A stretch of 64,000 nucleotides of DNA from Halictus rubicundus (GCF_050948215.1 NC_135150.1:16161943-16225942), one strand, 5' to 3'; positions 23,425-36,200 are shown, counted from the first letter of the stretch. Numbers and translations: made by a program. Notes: generated by a model from the sequence alone, not told the origin.

Positions 23425-25448
23425 ATGAAGTTGCTTCTGGTACCATTCGTTCATCATTTTCTTCGCTTCTCACGGACAATGCGGATTTTTCGGTCGCTTC
23501 GACGAGATAGACAGATTTAATTCGTCCGTCAGATATTTAATCAGTAGACTGCGGTTTTTTTATGTGTTCATGACAAAAGTGAGAAATACAGTAACAGTAA
23601 ACACGGTGGAACAAAGATATTTTTATGTTATGTTCAATTCGTGAAACTCGTCGAGGAAGGAAATACATTTCTATTTTGCACCAGCGTGTTGCAAATGAGG
23701 GAGAACATTTTTATTTTGCGCAAAGATCCGCGGAATGTATGAAATCCGTAGTCTACCGTTGAGTTCGTAAGTCTTTGGAAACTTGAAAATTTTAATGTTT
23801 TAAAAACTCTGCGAAGTGAGGTATTTCTATTGAAATGTCAGAAATTCGTTAATTTTTTCAATAACGATTTTATCGCGTTGTAATAATTGTGTGTTTACTA
23901 TTCGATGTAGTGCAGTAGATCGAGACAGTGGAGAAACGCGCACACCGGTAACACGTGAATCGCCTTTTTATTGATCATTTAATGTTCGCGCAGCGATGAC
24001 CATTTCGCGACACGGTGAAACTAATGTGCCTTAATTCTTTATTAAGTATGAAAATACTACATTATTTATGAAAATTTATACATTTTCATTGGAGGGGGTT
24101 CATGTACAGGCGATGATCGATAGTTTGTTTGCTAACTTTTCATCAGTAAAATGTCGACAGACTTGTATAATTTCATTGCATCTTATGGCTGTTTCGTTTT
24201 CAGATTTTGTCACTGCTTCTGGTAGCTACTTCAGCAATCACAGTTGACAAGCGGGAGAAGAAGAACTCTATTGCTTCGAGGAAACATGACAAGAGAGGTC
24301 TCTTGAATTTGGGATATGGTCTGCCACCTGAACAGCTGTTCGCGGCTCCTGAACCAGCACCTGTCTACGAATCGCCGGTTCCTGAAGGTGTGCCTGTAGG
24401 TCTGGAAGCTGCTGCACCACATTTACCTCCTCCAGCCATAGCGCATTCGGCTCGTTAGTATACTTTTGCATTATTTCAGCTACTTACATTAGATTCATTA
24501 AAATTCTTACGTTACCTTTTTACATAATTCTGAATCTAATTTTTTGAGGTCGATGTTACACCTAATAATTTCAACAAACACTGTCTGATATTTCACTCAC
24601 GACGTTTAATCATTGAAGTTGTCAAATTCTACAAAAATATTCCACTTATCTACTGGGATGCATTAAACACCAGAATGAAATTGTTTTTGTCGATATTGAA
24701 GATATTCATACAGATGGCGACCCAGTTATGGGGGCCACAGTATGAAAAATGTTACCCATGTGACGGATAATGTTACCTATAGTGTTTCTACCAGGAATAT
24801 TTGCATTTCAATATCCCATTAAATACTTTATAAAAATAACAAGAATTCAGCTTTAATGGCAAATTTATGGACTCTAATAATTTACACTCACTGTAAGCAG
24901 AGGGTTTTATGCATTTATGGCCATCTTGGGGAGGCGAAAGACAAAATAGCAGGAATCACTGTGGACCTGATCTGTGATTCGCTGTTTCAGCAGCTATTCC
25001 GGTACCCGTGCCGCACCCAGTTCCGCAGCCATTGCCGGTACCCGTGCCGCAGCCGATTCCGCACCCGTTTCCGGTGGCGGTTCCAGTGGCGAAGCACGTG
25101 CCGGTTCCGGTGCCGGTTGATCGTGCAGTTCCGTTTCCAGTGGACCGTGTAGTTCCGGTGCCGGTAGCGGTTCCGGTACCAAAGCCGTACCCCGTCCACG
25201 TGGAAAAGCTGGTGCACGTCGACAGACCGGTACCAGTGCCGGTCGACAGACCCGTCCACGTTCCAGTGGATCGACCCGTCGCTGTTCCGGTGCCGGTACC
25301 CAAACCGTACCCGGTGCCCTTCGAGAAGGTCATCCACGTGGACAGACCGTATCCCGTCCACGTGGCTGTGCCTTATCACGTGCCCAAACCGTACCCGGTG
25401 CCCGTCGCCATTCACGCGCACAAAACCCATGGCTGGCGCCTATGGTGA
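23425..25448 (+). CDS. Secreted Val/Pro-rich cuticle-type protein, 240 aa
   Basis: Three coding exons join in phase: 23425-23439 (MKLLL), 24204-24453 and 24991-25448. Exon 1 uses a weak donor (GTACCA), but the joined signal peptide [16 protein letters not shown] is ideal and the phase fits. A charged spacer has two dibasic sites; the second (DKR, 34-36) is followed by [15 protein letters not shown]. Residues about 45-88 are Pro/Ala/Glu-rich. From residue 89 to near the end runs a VPVP repeat with His, Gln and then periodic VEK/VDR insertions ([18 protein letters not shown] type). The tail is [11 protein letters not shown]. Predicted role: extracellular matrix or cuticle component, inferred from secretion and VPV repeats. 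It shares its gene plan and KRG(I/L)L motif with the divergent gene at 18.6-20.8 kb but lacks that protein's Gly-His tail. Intron 1 contains a MITE-B copy. Confidence 0.82.
23547..23753. mobile_element. MITE-B copy in intron 1 of the plus VPV gene
   Basis: Left end GACTGCGGTTTTTTTATG and right end GAAATCCGTAGTC are inverted and both flanked by TA. The inner TTCATGACAAAAGTGAG and the TTATTTTGCGCAAAGATCCG near the right end match other copies. Length 207 bp. Confidence 0.75.
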
Positions 25449-27239
25449 TGACTCCCATCACCTAGGCCCCCATTGGTTGCTACGTTGATCGATTCCAACA
25501 CATTACCTACAACTATTTCAGAATTTTTAGAAATCCGTGACTTTTAAATGGATCCTTCAAATTTCTATTCATATATCTAACAGAAGATTTCTAAGCTTCC
25601 TTTTTGCCACAACACAATTAGTGAAAATCTTTTTAATAGGCTTCCGCATAGGTAAAGTGTTAATCATTAGCTGAACGAAAATGACAATGCATCTGGGCCC
25701 TCTTTCGACCCGTATTAGAATGTTTGTTGTATACTATCGATCGAATGTTTGGAACCACTTTGTTATTAACCCTTTACACTCGAAGCTATTTTGACTCGAG
25801 AATCCAAACATTTTAATTGATTAAATCCAGTGGCATTTGCATTTAGTAATGTAGGAATTGTTTCGACTTATAGTCATTTTTAGTGGAAATTTGGAGGGGA
25901 CGGTCGAGTGCAAAAGGTTAGTGATCAAAATTGGGAGTCTCAATAGTTTTTTCGAATATTTTCATAGACGCTTCAATTTTGAGGGGAACTTGTTACGTGA
26001 TACGATTTAGCTGAAAATCGTGAAACGCTACTATAATTTTTTATGTATATATTTTCCTTCTCGTATGAAACATCTTTTAATGATATTTGTAACACAAAAA
26101 TAACAGAAATTTGTTGAAAAGACGGATCGCAAATAGCCTGGAAGGGCGAGGGTCGACGTGTCCAAGGACCCGGCATATATGTGTATATTTAATTATGGTT
26201 TGATATTAAAAGACAGTGGTATGGCCACTATAATATTTTTGTTAATGCGTTTGTAATTATTTCCACCCACCTTGGTCATTTTCTATTTGTTTCCATGTAA
26301 TTTGAACAACGCGAAGTATTGCTAACCGGAAATAGAAATCCTTTATGTCTGTGGACGGAGAATTTGTCCTTGAAGAGGTTAACTAGAAACGCCGTTTTCA
26401 AATGGGTTCGATCGAAACGTCGATCGGCCCACTATAATTTAAAAGGTTTTCACGTATTATTATCATGAAGCAAAAACGAACGTTTGTTCGGCAAAAGAGC
26501 AATATGTACCACACCGAGCAGTTAATACAATATTCAGCCACATCGACGTCACAGAAATAGCGTTTATTCCAACAACTTCGCACTATGTCCTTGCAGATGT
26601 CATAAATCTACTTATTATTTAATTAAACAGGATACTATACAGTTTTTCGCGCCTAAACGCTTCTTTATACGTGAAACATTTATGAATATCAGCGGGGTGT
26701 GAAGGTCATAATTGTGACAGGTAACTATACCGTTTATGTCTTCCTTTAAAGTTCTTCCGCAAGCCACAAACACTATTCATGTTTCTGTTTTCATATCAGC
26801 CAATTTTCCGCGGTAGTTTAGTATTTAATTATTATTTCGAATTAATTAATACGATAATTAAATGTGTGGTATATGAATTGCTATTTATTACAGTTTCTTT
26901 GATAGCATAGAATTTAACATTAACGTGAATTATCATCGAAATATTTCGTCACTTGAAATGATTGCAGGCACGAACATAGCGTTTACGGGACAACTATCAT
27001 TTCCCAGACTCGTCAATCACGAACATGCCTTCCTTCGTGGATAAAGAAAGATCCTATTTACTATTTTTTACTGTGAACAAATACAAATAAATAAACATTA
27101 GAAATAAAAATAAATGGATAAGACAGTTTTGTAAATATAGGATACCGTAAACCGAGTCTAATCCTTGGCTGTAGGGCTGAATTATTATTACAACAAAACA
27201 AAGAAGCGTCTATATCAATCGAATTGGTATTGTTCTCGT
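25449..27239. other. Intergenic AT-rich DNA
   Basis: It contains the 3' flank of the VPV gene (no clear AATAAA seen) and a degenerate PB1 element at 25770-25917. No gene is supported. Confidence 0.4.
25770..25917. mobile_element. PB1 (TTAA-site MITE), degenerate copy
   Basis: TTAA is followed by CCCTTTACACTCGAAG, and the right end reads CGGTCGAGTGCAAAAGG. The ends match PB1, with the right TTAA eroded to TTAG. Confidence 0.6.
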
Positions 27240-27245
27240 TTTATT
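27240..27245 (-). terminator. Poly(A) signal candidate
   Basis: AATAAA on the minus strand, about 90 bases after the stop of the 109-codon frame at 27336. Confidence 0.4.
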
Positions 27246-27335
27246 TTTTGAACGAATAAAGCTCGTGACATATCTTTGCAGTCTTAAACTTCCGTAGCAT
27301 TTTAAAGTACACCAGCATTGACGTACATGAAATTT

Positions 27336-27665
27336 CTAGAGAACATCACTAATGTTTCGATCATATGTTAGTCGCAGATCTATAGTAGCCTCATATTTAA
27401 TAGATCCTTCCACACCTTTTCGTTCGATAGGCGTTACACCTGACACCAGAGAACTACGTAGCGTCTCTGGAATAAATCCATACCATGAGCTAGGCAGACG
27501 AGGAACTGTTCCGGCTAATACTTTCTTTTCGTTGTTCTTACACTCGACAAACTCGAGAACTTGAATAGACTGAACATTAAACCCATAAACAATAAATTTC
27601 AGTTTAGTATTAAAGCTTTTTTCACAATTTTCTACAACTATGACAAAAAATGGTTGTGGTTCCAT
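27336..27665 (-). CDS. Unrecognised 109-aa protein
   Basis: An ATG-started frame reads MEPQPFFVIVVENCEKSFNT at its start and SIKYEATIDLRLTYDRNIS near its end. Codon choice looks like real coding sequence, with few repeats and a balanced mix of hydrophobic and charged residues. The middle holds a Trp-Tyr-Gly-Phe-Ile-Pro stretch (SSWYGFIPETLRSS). The ATG directly follows an acceptor-like AGACCAGG, so it could be the last exon of a split gene, or a short intronless gene. An AATAAA lies about 90 bases downstream. There is no signal peptide, membrane segment or known motif, and I do not recognise the family. A fragment of a decayed transposon protein cannot be excluded. Confidence 0.4.
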   Translation of the reverse strand: MEPQPFFVIVVENCEKSFNTKLKFIVYGFNVQSIQVLEFVECKNNEKKVLAGTVPRLPSSWYGFIPETLRSSLVSGVTPIERKGVEGSIKYEATIDLRLTYDRNISDVL

Positions 27666-28117
27666 CCTGGTCTTACAGTTCTACAGAAAAGATTTAATTA
27701 CTAATTTTCATATGTATGATCCTCGTTGTGGCAATTTACTCATTTTTCGGCCATCTTCGCTTAAGTAATAAGGAATAAAAAGTCTTGTTCAAAAGCAGTA
27801 TAATAAGTAGTCTTCTTCTAAATAGACTACAGTCATTTTACTAGTTTCCAAGACAATGTTTTCATTCGTTGTCGTTAATTATATGTGGCTTATTCTCAGT
27901 AACTCCTTATCTAAAGTCATCGTGACATTATAGAAATCATTGGAATGCAACATGGAACTGAAACTGTAAATGTGCTGTACAAGTACACTCAAATACTTAT
28001 TGCGATATTTATGTTAAATGAAGAGTATTCTGTTACAGGAAATTTAAGTCAATTTCTTTCCTTCTTGCAGAATTAAAAAAATTAAACATATACAAACTCC
28101 AAATCTTTTAATCTGCC

Positions 28118-28340
28118 TAATCCGCAGTCTAGCTGTAGCAAATGAGATTTCGTGACGAATCATTACCTAATTCTCCTCTAAAATATTATATATTCTCCCC
28201 TTTAAATCATCTTTAAATCCTTCATAATCCATTATTTTTGTTAAAAAAATTTGTTGATCGCGTTATGCAAGAATCTACTGCAATTCGTTATACATTGTAG
28301 CCTGCGGACTTTAACGTAAAATAAAAATTGTCTGCATTAA
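28118..28340. mobile_element. MITE-B end fragments
   Basis: AATCCGCAGTC followed by TA at 28119-28129 is a right end. CCTGCGGACTTTAACG then TAAAATAAAAATTG near 28301 resembles a left end. They point away from each other, so these are pieces of two neighbouring copies whose other ends are lost. Confidence 0.35.
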
Positions 28341-28377
28341 TAGCAAGATGAAGGATCTACATTTGTCACTTTTCTTA

Positions 28378-28420
28378 ACCCTCTAACGGCGGTGCCCGGG
28401 TCTATTTTGACTCAGAGTAT
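28378..28420. mobile_element. TTAA-flanked element end
   Basis: TTAA followed by CCCTCTAACGGCGGTGCCCG and GTCTATTTTGACTCAGAG. A related GGTCCATTTTGACCCAGAG occurs at 4463-4482. The TTAA/CCC start fits a piggyBac-type end; the other end was not found. Confidence 0.3.
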
Positions 28421-28676
28421 TAAACTTAATTTCGCAGTATTTAAAATAATTATAACGAATAACGGTGCTAATATCATTAACTGCGTTGTTATTAGGTAGT
28501 TCAGCACTTTTAGTACGTACATAAGTATAACAATTACAACTGTCCTAGACAATTGTAAAGTCAGTAAAATTGTAGGATGATAGGACTACCCACTTTCTTT
28601 AAATCAGGGAGTGAGATGGCTATGAAAATAACAGTTTTAAACTGTTTATTTGTTTACTGTTCTGATTGAAACAGTT

Positions 28677-28904
28677 ATGAAGAACCGAAATAATGTTATA
28701 TTTTGCAAAACCAATGAAGACGTGGACAATTGTACAATTTGTGGAAAATGGCACGGTAGAGGCAGTGCCATCAACGTGGTTCGCAGAGACTTACAAGATG
28801 AGGATGACGTAATGACATTTTCAATTGCATTGGCTCAAATAGATCAGCAATATTTACATTCAGTGTGTTCATGTAAGCTGTGTTTACTACCTGAGGTCAC
28901 TTAA
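28677..28904 (+). CDS. Unrecognised 75-aa Cys-containing frame
   Basis: ATG at 28677 is directly preceded by an acceptor-like TTGAAACAG, so this may be a last exon. The protein begins MKNRNNVIFCKTNEDVDN and contains CTICGKWHGRG, then an acidic stretch, and ends CSCKLCLLPEVT. A CxxC pair and a CxCxxC cluster could form a small metal site, but the His/Cys spacing matches no finger I know. AATAAA follows at 29002-29007. About 60 bases further the repeat motif GGGACACCCTGTATA occurs, so transposon origin is possible. Confidence 0.3.
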   Translation: MKNRNNVIFCKTNEDVDNCTICGKWHGRGSAINVVRRDLQDEDDVMTFSIALAQIDQQYLHSVCSCKLCLLPEVT

Positions 28905-29001
28905 GATTGAAAGTAATTTTCGCCAGTAATAGCTTGCAGTAACATCAAGTCGGTTACTATTCCTATATTACTTCTATTCTGTATTTTTGTTACAACTTTT
29001 T

Positions 29002-29007
29002 AATAAA
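29002..29007 (+). terminator. Poly(A) signal candidate
   Basis: AATAAA about 100 bases after the stop at 28904. Confidence 0.35.
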
Positions 29008-29039
29008 GCTCTATGTGACCTATGTTTACATAACATTTT

Positions 29040-30630
29040 TTTCTTATTTAGTGCCATACAAGTGTTTAGGGACACCCTGTATAATTGACACAGATCCATA
29101 AAATGTATTTTCTGCATTTCCAATACAGGCCCACATTTTACAAAAAGTTATAAAATACAACTTTCAGTATTCTCTCTGTAATTCCGACCAATTGCAATGT
29201 TTTCAAAATTGTTGTTCGCGTCACGTAGCAAACTAACTAACTAACTAGCAAACTAATTGTTCTAACTTCAAAAAAAAGCCAAATCGAATAAAAATCTAAG
29301 TCCATATTAAAAAAGTCTTGGTCTTTTAGGTAATGTCCGAATATCAATAAGAGCCGCTGTATAGCGACATGTCAACGGATGCGTTGACGCGTTTAAATCT
29401 CATATAGCAAATGAAAAACTGATTGTTGCCACAAGTGGGGGTTGGAGACACGACAGACGGTGTTGGTGCGCCGGTTCCTCGACGACCGGATCGCGCAGTC
29501 TTTTGTCGCGGCCAAACCAAGATTGACCGGCCTGGATCGAGGCACCGTAAGAACTCTGGCTCGCTTTGATCGCATCGTCTCCACTAGTCGTGATCTTATC
29601 AAGGTGCGCGAATGGTTTCGAGAGCGATTTAAAACCGGATAATCGGAGAATGTGAATCCCCATCAACGGTTTGCTAGGGCCGCGGAGGCGTCCTTCCGGA
29701 GTACTTCCGGAGTACTTCTGGTTTCCGGATACCGGAAGGGAAGCTTCATTTTTTTCGCGAGAAAACAATCATAAGAATGCGTGTCGCAAAATACGCGTAC
29801 GATCTAGGCGGTCGTCTTTTTCGTCGGGGCCTCAACCTTGGCCTGTACTCGTCGTTTCTGGGACTTCTCTCGTTCGTAACAGCCGGCCGAAAGCTCCGGA
29901 ATAATCTGCCTAATTGCAAGGTCTCCGGAATTTGATGAAAACCGGTCACCGCGCTCCCGATCGATTATGTTCACCGGATTTCAGCGAAATTGCACGCTCG
30001 AATGCAATAGCAAGTGTCATATCCCAACAAAAAAAAAAAAATTAATCGAAAATTTTCGAGTGCTTTATTTTTCGATTACTTTTCGGTTTTTTTGGTGCGT
30101 ATTTTTCTATTTAGTGTGCTGTTACTGTGTATTTTCCGAATTCTATGAAAATATGGAAAAGTATTGACGAGTCCATCGTTGAAGCGTCTTCAAGGTGAAG
30201 TTGTTCGATTACTTTTATTTTCTATCTCTCCTCGTTTCTGAAAAATTGGAACGGTGTTTGTATAAACATAATCGCCGCACCACTTGCTATTCCAGTTTTG
30301 ACCGTGTGTCTTCTACTCTATAACGAGGCTGCGCAGTTATCGAAATAAGTCCTTACGAATAATTAAATTTTCATAGTTTTTATTTGATTATATTATTTGA
30401 GTAATAACGTATGAAACAGATATTTGATATTCTTCCTTCCACCCAAAAACGAAAATTATTTTATATGCTCCTGTGCGTCCTTAAAATTTTACGAGCGACT
30501 CCTGTTACTTCGTTGTTCTCCAATTTGACATTTTTCTTGAAAATCTCAACGATTTTACGAAATAACAAACGCGACTGTGTTAAATAATTGAAATATTTAC
30601 GTTCATGATTCTGTCTAGTATTTTTCCACG
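29040..30630. other. SNMP upstream region, GC-rich at about 29340-29960
   Basis: The GC-rich block has overlapping Arg-rich open frames on both strands without ATG starts of note and without family resemblance. The 600 bases nearest the SNMP ATG are AT-rich, and no clear TATA is visible. Confidence 0.4.
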
Positions 30631-33208
30631 ATGAAGCCGAAAAAAATGGGAATCATCGGCGGGAGTATGTTCAGTTTCGGACTATTCTTCCTAACTTTCA
30701 CCTTTCCGGTCATCCTCAGATCGCAGGTCAAGAAAGTAAGTGCGGAAAGGCGTTCATGTCATATTGTTTTTCTCTTTCGCGAACGAACTTCTAAAACAAC
30801 GTGTTATTGTTGATTGTAACGATTAGGCTTTAAAATCGTTGGTAAAATAAATTAAAACGTCAATAAAGAAAATATTCGATCAATCATTACTTCCCTTTCA
30901 CTACTTCGAACGAGCTGCGTTTGAATAAATTGGAAAAAGATGATTGTCACGTCCATGGTCGCCATTACCGTAACTCTGCTTTCCGCAGTTCTCCCGCACC
31001 CAGTCATTATTACAGTGACACGGTTCTATTTTCACTTTTGTAATCGTCACGTAGTCCTGTTTCGTTCGTTATCATCTGTCTTCTTTCTATTTCATTGTGA
31101 ACAATTGTTTCCTTCAACGTGTCTTGTCCAACGCATACTTTTGCTTCTGCTTCACGTTTCAACCACGCTTCTGCTTCACGTTTCAAAATAACATTTCAAT
31201 TGAAAGATTATTTTGCAATGTTTTTTGTTTCATTATGTTATTTCTATAGAAAAGTTTCGATATCGATATCGAAATATGGAAAACGTAAATTGTGGGCCAT
31301 AAGCGGATTTTATGCATTTATGAAAAAAATAAGTAGGTGCGATTTAAGAAAGTAAAAATATTTCACATATTACGAAAGAAAATAAATTTTAATTTCACTA
31401 GAGTTTGGTGAAATTTAGGTAGAAAATTTTTATTTTGCGTAAAGATCCGCTTATGGTATTACCCTTACTGTTAGTTTATTTTTACCTACTTCGCTCGTTT
31501 CTTTACAAAATATTGTTCCTTCCCTTTAATTTTGCTTTCGCACTTTTCTTTCACGTTGCCATCGCTTCATTGTAAAATTGATAAAATATTTTCTTACGGT
31601 ACACTGTGTGTTTTTCCCGGTGAATTTTACCCTGTGAATTTCCCGGTGAAATTCTAATGTATATTAGACCGTATGCTAACCCAAATGTACAGCTTCATAA
31701 CTCCCAAATGGGTAGTTCCACTTAAGCTTTCAAATAAAAAGAAAATTGAATTAGAAAGACGACCAACAATTTGTCTTTGCAGCAAATATCACTCGGTAAA
31801 CAAGGTAGCAAGATGCGAGAAATTTGGTCGAATCTTCCCGTTCCGATGGAGTTCAGAGTCCACCTATTCAACGTGACGAATCCCGTAGAAATAACGGCGG
31901 GCCAGACACCGATTCTCCAGGAAGTGGGTCCATATCATTACGAGTGAGTTCCTGTAGGAGTTTTCATAGTCGTTCACGCGTCGATTCTGCCGGAAAAATA
32001 TCTCTTCAAAGTCGAATAATATCCCGAACAATTGAATTTTTCTGAAAGAAGTCGCTTCTTGAAAGAATCATTAAGCAACGAACCCTGAATGAAAAAAAAT
32101 ATGCCTTCCTGTTCTTTATAAATTAGAGCAGACGTTAAGAAACGTGTCAGAACAAATATTTAATAATGTCCGCGATGTCTTGCGCTCTCTGAGTCGTCCG
32201 AACGAGCCAATCAATTTTCGTCGTAACAACTTCGAAAATAAATAAAGAGAGCAGAAAAACATCTTTAATCGCCGAAATAATTATCGGTTTTCAGCCAGTA
32301 TAAGGAGAAGGTGGATCAAGTCGAACGCGACGAAGACGACAGCATAGAGTACCGTGTGAAGACTACCTGGTACTTCAATCCTGAATTGAGCAACGGGCTT
32401 ACGGGCGACGAGGAACTCATTATGCCTAATTTGCTAGCCTTAATGACGCTTAAGTTCGTCCTGAAGGAACAACCAGGTGCAATAGGAGTCGCCAGTGAGT
32501 ACAATTTATCGTAATCTACACGAATTGTGCCTTTCCTTGAAAATTTTCTCGATGCCTTTTTCTTGAACCTGAACGAATGCGTTCTCGTAATTTTTTTAAA
32601 CAATGTACAATAACCACCGTTTTAGTGCCACTTGGTGTTAACGATTGTACGAATATACATTGATAACAGCGACATCGAAAATTCGCAGGTCCGTTAATTG
32701 GTCAATTTTCTTTCCGAATTTGTATCTCGACGTTCGCAGAAAGTTTATCTACGACAACACCGTGGAAATCGATTGTTGACCGAGTATAACCCTCCAGTCC
32801 GCTATCTTCTTGACGTATTTTTTCCCCGGAAAGCATAGATCGGATATTCCTACATGTCGATCAGAAGCGAAGGTTGGCTTGGCCTTACCTACTATGTATT
32901 CTAGAGGCTGCTAAGCCGTGTCGGTGGTGTGATTTACTTATAACACGTGTACGGCACCTAACGCGAGAAACAATACTTACATCCTACCTTGACAATAAGA
33001 ATTCAATTGATTTCCGTAACCTTTCGCTTTGATCCATCACCTATGAAAAATTGACTCCGCTACATAGTCATTTTATTTCACAAGCTCACACCCAGGGTAA
33101 GGGACCTAATTACTATGGGGGTACCGATATGCCTATATTAATTATACCTAGTTTTAAAGCATAATGAATATTAAAAAAGAGATATTGAATTTCTTTCATT
33201 AAAATCAG

Positions 33209-33277
<69 letters not shown>

Positions 33278-36200
33278 CATATATTTATATATCTCTTTTT
33301 TAATGTTCATTGTGCTTTAAAACTAGGTGTTATTAATATAGGCATATCAGTACCCCCACAGTACTTGGGTCCCTTACCGTAGGTTCTACACATCTCCGTG
33401 TTCTATTTTCAATACTTTTAATTTGTTTGATCGGCCATTTTGTTTTTTCCCTGCTACTTTTGTAGTCCGTTGATTTCGTTTCGAGCTGACCTTAACCGTT
33501 CCGTGTTGAGCTATTTTAGAACGATAAGAACCACGCTGTCCGAAAAATGTTGCCACACTTTCATCTAACGAACGTTCCATCACAGACAAAGGGGTGGACA
33601 GTATCTTCAAGAAGCCCAAAACGATCTTTATGAAAGTGAAAGCGAAAGATATCCTTTTCGACGGTATGGCTATCGACTGTAACGTGAAGGACTTCGCTGG
33701 AAGCACGATTTGCGGTGTTCTGAAGGAGAGGAAGGATTTGCTACCAGGTGGCGAAAATATATACTTATTGTCCTTGTTCGGCACGGTACGCAAGTATATT
33801 TCAACAGTTAATTAACCTGTACGTCTGCTTGCGATTTCGCGAGAATTGGGTCGTTTCTCTTGGGTCGCAATTTCATATTACTCTTTTAATCGAACTTCAA
33901 AGTCCCTCGTGCATGAAATACCACGTCGTACTGTTCGACTTCGAAACCTTTTAGGAAAGGTATACATTTTTCCGAGTACCTAGTATACTATCGTGTTTAT
34001 ACTTTGTTCAAAATCAGAGAGATATCGTTCATTCCTAAGAAAAGTGACGTAAAATATATTTGTAAAAAGAATTATAATAATAAATATATAAAGTGTGGTG
34101 TACTTTATAACAAATGTACATGAGTGCAAATGTTCACGTAATGAGAATAATTATGTTCAGTTCACCTGATGAGAATAAGGTCAAAATAAAATAAAGTCAA
34201 ATTGAAAAATTTGACCCACCTCTGTGTAATAGACACCGTCGTTAGTATAACGATCCTTTGTTCGGGTGTTATCGTTATAATTATTATCGTAATCCTAATT
34301 GGGTTGTTACGAACCGACAGAAAAATGGAACCGTCGATCCTGGACGTATACGCGTGCTGCGCGGGAGGAAAAATTTTAAGGACGTGGGACGTGTGATCGA
34401 GTATGATGGGCTACCAGCATTAACCATTTACGATGGAGAACACTGCAACGCGTTCAATGGAACCGACTCGACGATTTTCCCGTCGTTGATGACGAGGGAG
34501 GACGACATCGTCTCCTTCTCCCCGGAAATTTGCAGAAGTATCTCTATTCCTTATCGTTACGATAGCAAAGTCAAAGGTACGACGGCTACAAATGCAAACT
34601 ACGAAAAGCGGGGAGTGCCAAAAATCTTTCCTAGTGAACTACAGTCAAACCTGTTTTTGTGCGGTAGATAGGGACCACATAAAAGAAACCGCACAAAAAA
34701 GAATATTCAGAAACTTCATAAATAGCTATGACAAATAATTTTTTATAACATATCAAAGACAATTTTTTTTATGCGGTGGAGAGGGACTCGAAGGTCTTTA
34801 AGGGACTATCGTTAGTTCTCATCTTCATATTTAATTTTACTTTCAAATAAAATTTATTTCAATGCCTGCCAATGTAATTATCGTGTATTCTTTTTATACG
34901 AGTGGAAAGATAAATATATTGACGATGGTAAATGTTGATAGTAAAGATTGATAGTACTATTTGCTGATAGTAGAAAAATCTCAAAACTGGATGCGACAGT
35001 GTCGTAAATACCATACTACAATCAAGAAATTCGCAATTTTCTGACAGAATATGTTGAATATAATGGGGTAAGGGACCCAATTACTGGGGGTGTCAATATG
35101 CCTATTTTTAAAGCATAATGCACATTAAAAGTGAGATATTACATTTTTTTCATTAAAATCAGTTAATATGTGATTTATCTCTTTTTTAAAAATATTCATT
35201 ATGCTCTAAAAATAGGTATAAATAATATAGGCATATTGGTACCCTCACAGTGCTTGCTTTGATCAATGGGGTTTATTCGGGAAAAAGTTACGTTTCTTTA
35301 ACGTTACTGTTACAAGTCGGACATTTCGTATGCAACAACCTCTTATTTTGTGTTTCCATTATTATTATTATTATTATTATTGTGTTACAGGCGTCAATAC
35401 CTATCATTATTCGACCGATTACGGTGACATGAAATCAAACCCGGAGGAGCAGTGCTATTGCCCTACGCCGGATACATGTTTAGACAAGGATTTGATGGAT
35501 TTAGAGAAATGCGTTGGCGTTCCTATGATCGGCTCTCAACCGCACTTTCTTGGAGCCGAGGAGAAGTATTTGGAAATGGTTCATGGACTCCATCCGGATC
35601 CGGTACGCAACCATATTGTCGTTAATGCACCTTTAGCTTGCGAATTCCATTCGTTTAGAAAACACAGGGATATTTACAACAAAGCCGAGGATCTCAATAT
35701 CGTTGATATAAGACTAACAAATCAAAATACTATTAACGACTGATACACCATTTATTTAAAATATTCTACTTACAATTCGAGGATTTCAATTTTCTCGGTA
35801 CATGTCGTGCCATTATTCTGTTGTGCATTCACGATTGATTTCCGGATAGGAAATACAGTGTTTACTCTATATATGTCAAAAATGCCTAGCCGATAATATC
35901 CCAGAACTATCCCCACTGCGGCGGGGTGTACCCCGTGAAGGGCCATGAAGCTCCAGAGGGGCTATGAAGTAACATAATACGTGACAGATATACCTATCGG
36001 TGTGAGACCAGGTGACCACTACTAATCCAATAACAAAACTTCCTTATTTTTCATGATTTCCTATTTTCGCTATTGTCCTTTTCTACGTTCGGCGTGAAAA
36101 TCATAGAATAGTATCTCCTGGCCGATATATGTCCTTGGGTAGACTCGTGTTTTGGACATATATCGAGTAAACACTGTCGACATATTTCAGATTTATAGAA

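Noticed and set aside
24956..25430. Minus-strand frames of 125 and 147 codons rich in Thr-Gly or Arg-His
   Set aside because: Mirror translations of the VPVP repeat exon; no splice or start support.
26350..26373. TGGACGGAGAA, resembling the start of miR-184
   Set aside because: Only the first 11 bases agree with remembered miR-184, and no complementary arm is visible nearby.
29393..29904. Arg-rich frames upstream of SNMP
   Set aside because: Open on both strands in GC-rich DNA; they lack ATG starts or run over one another, with no family resemblance.
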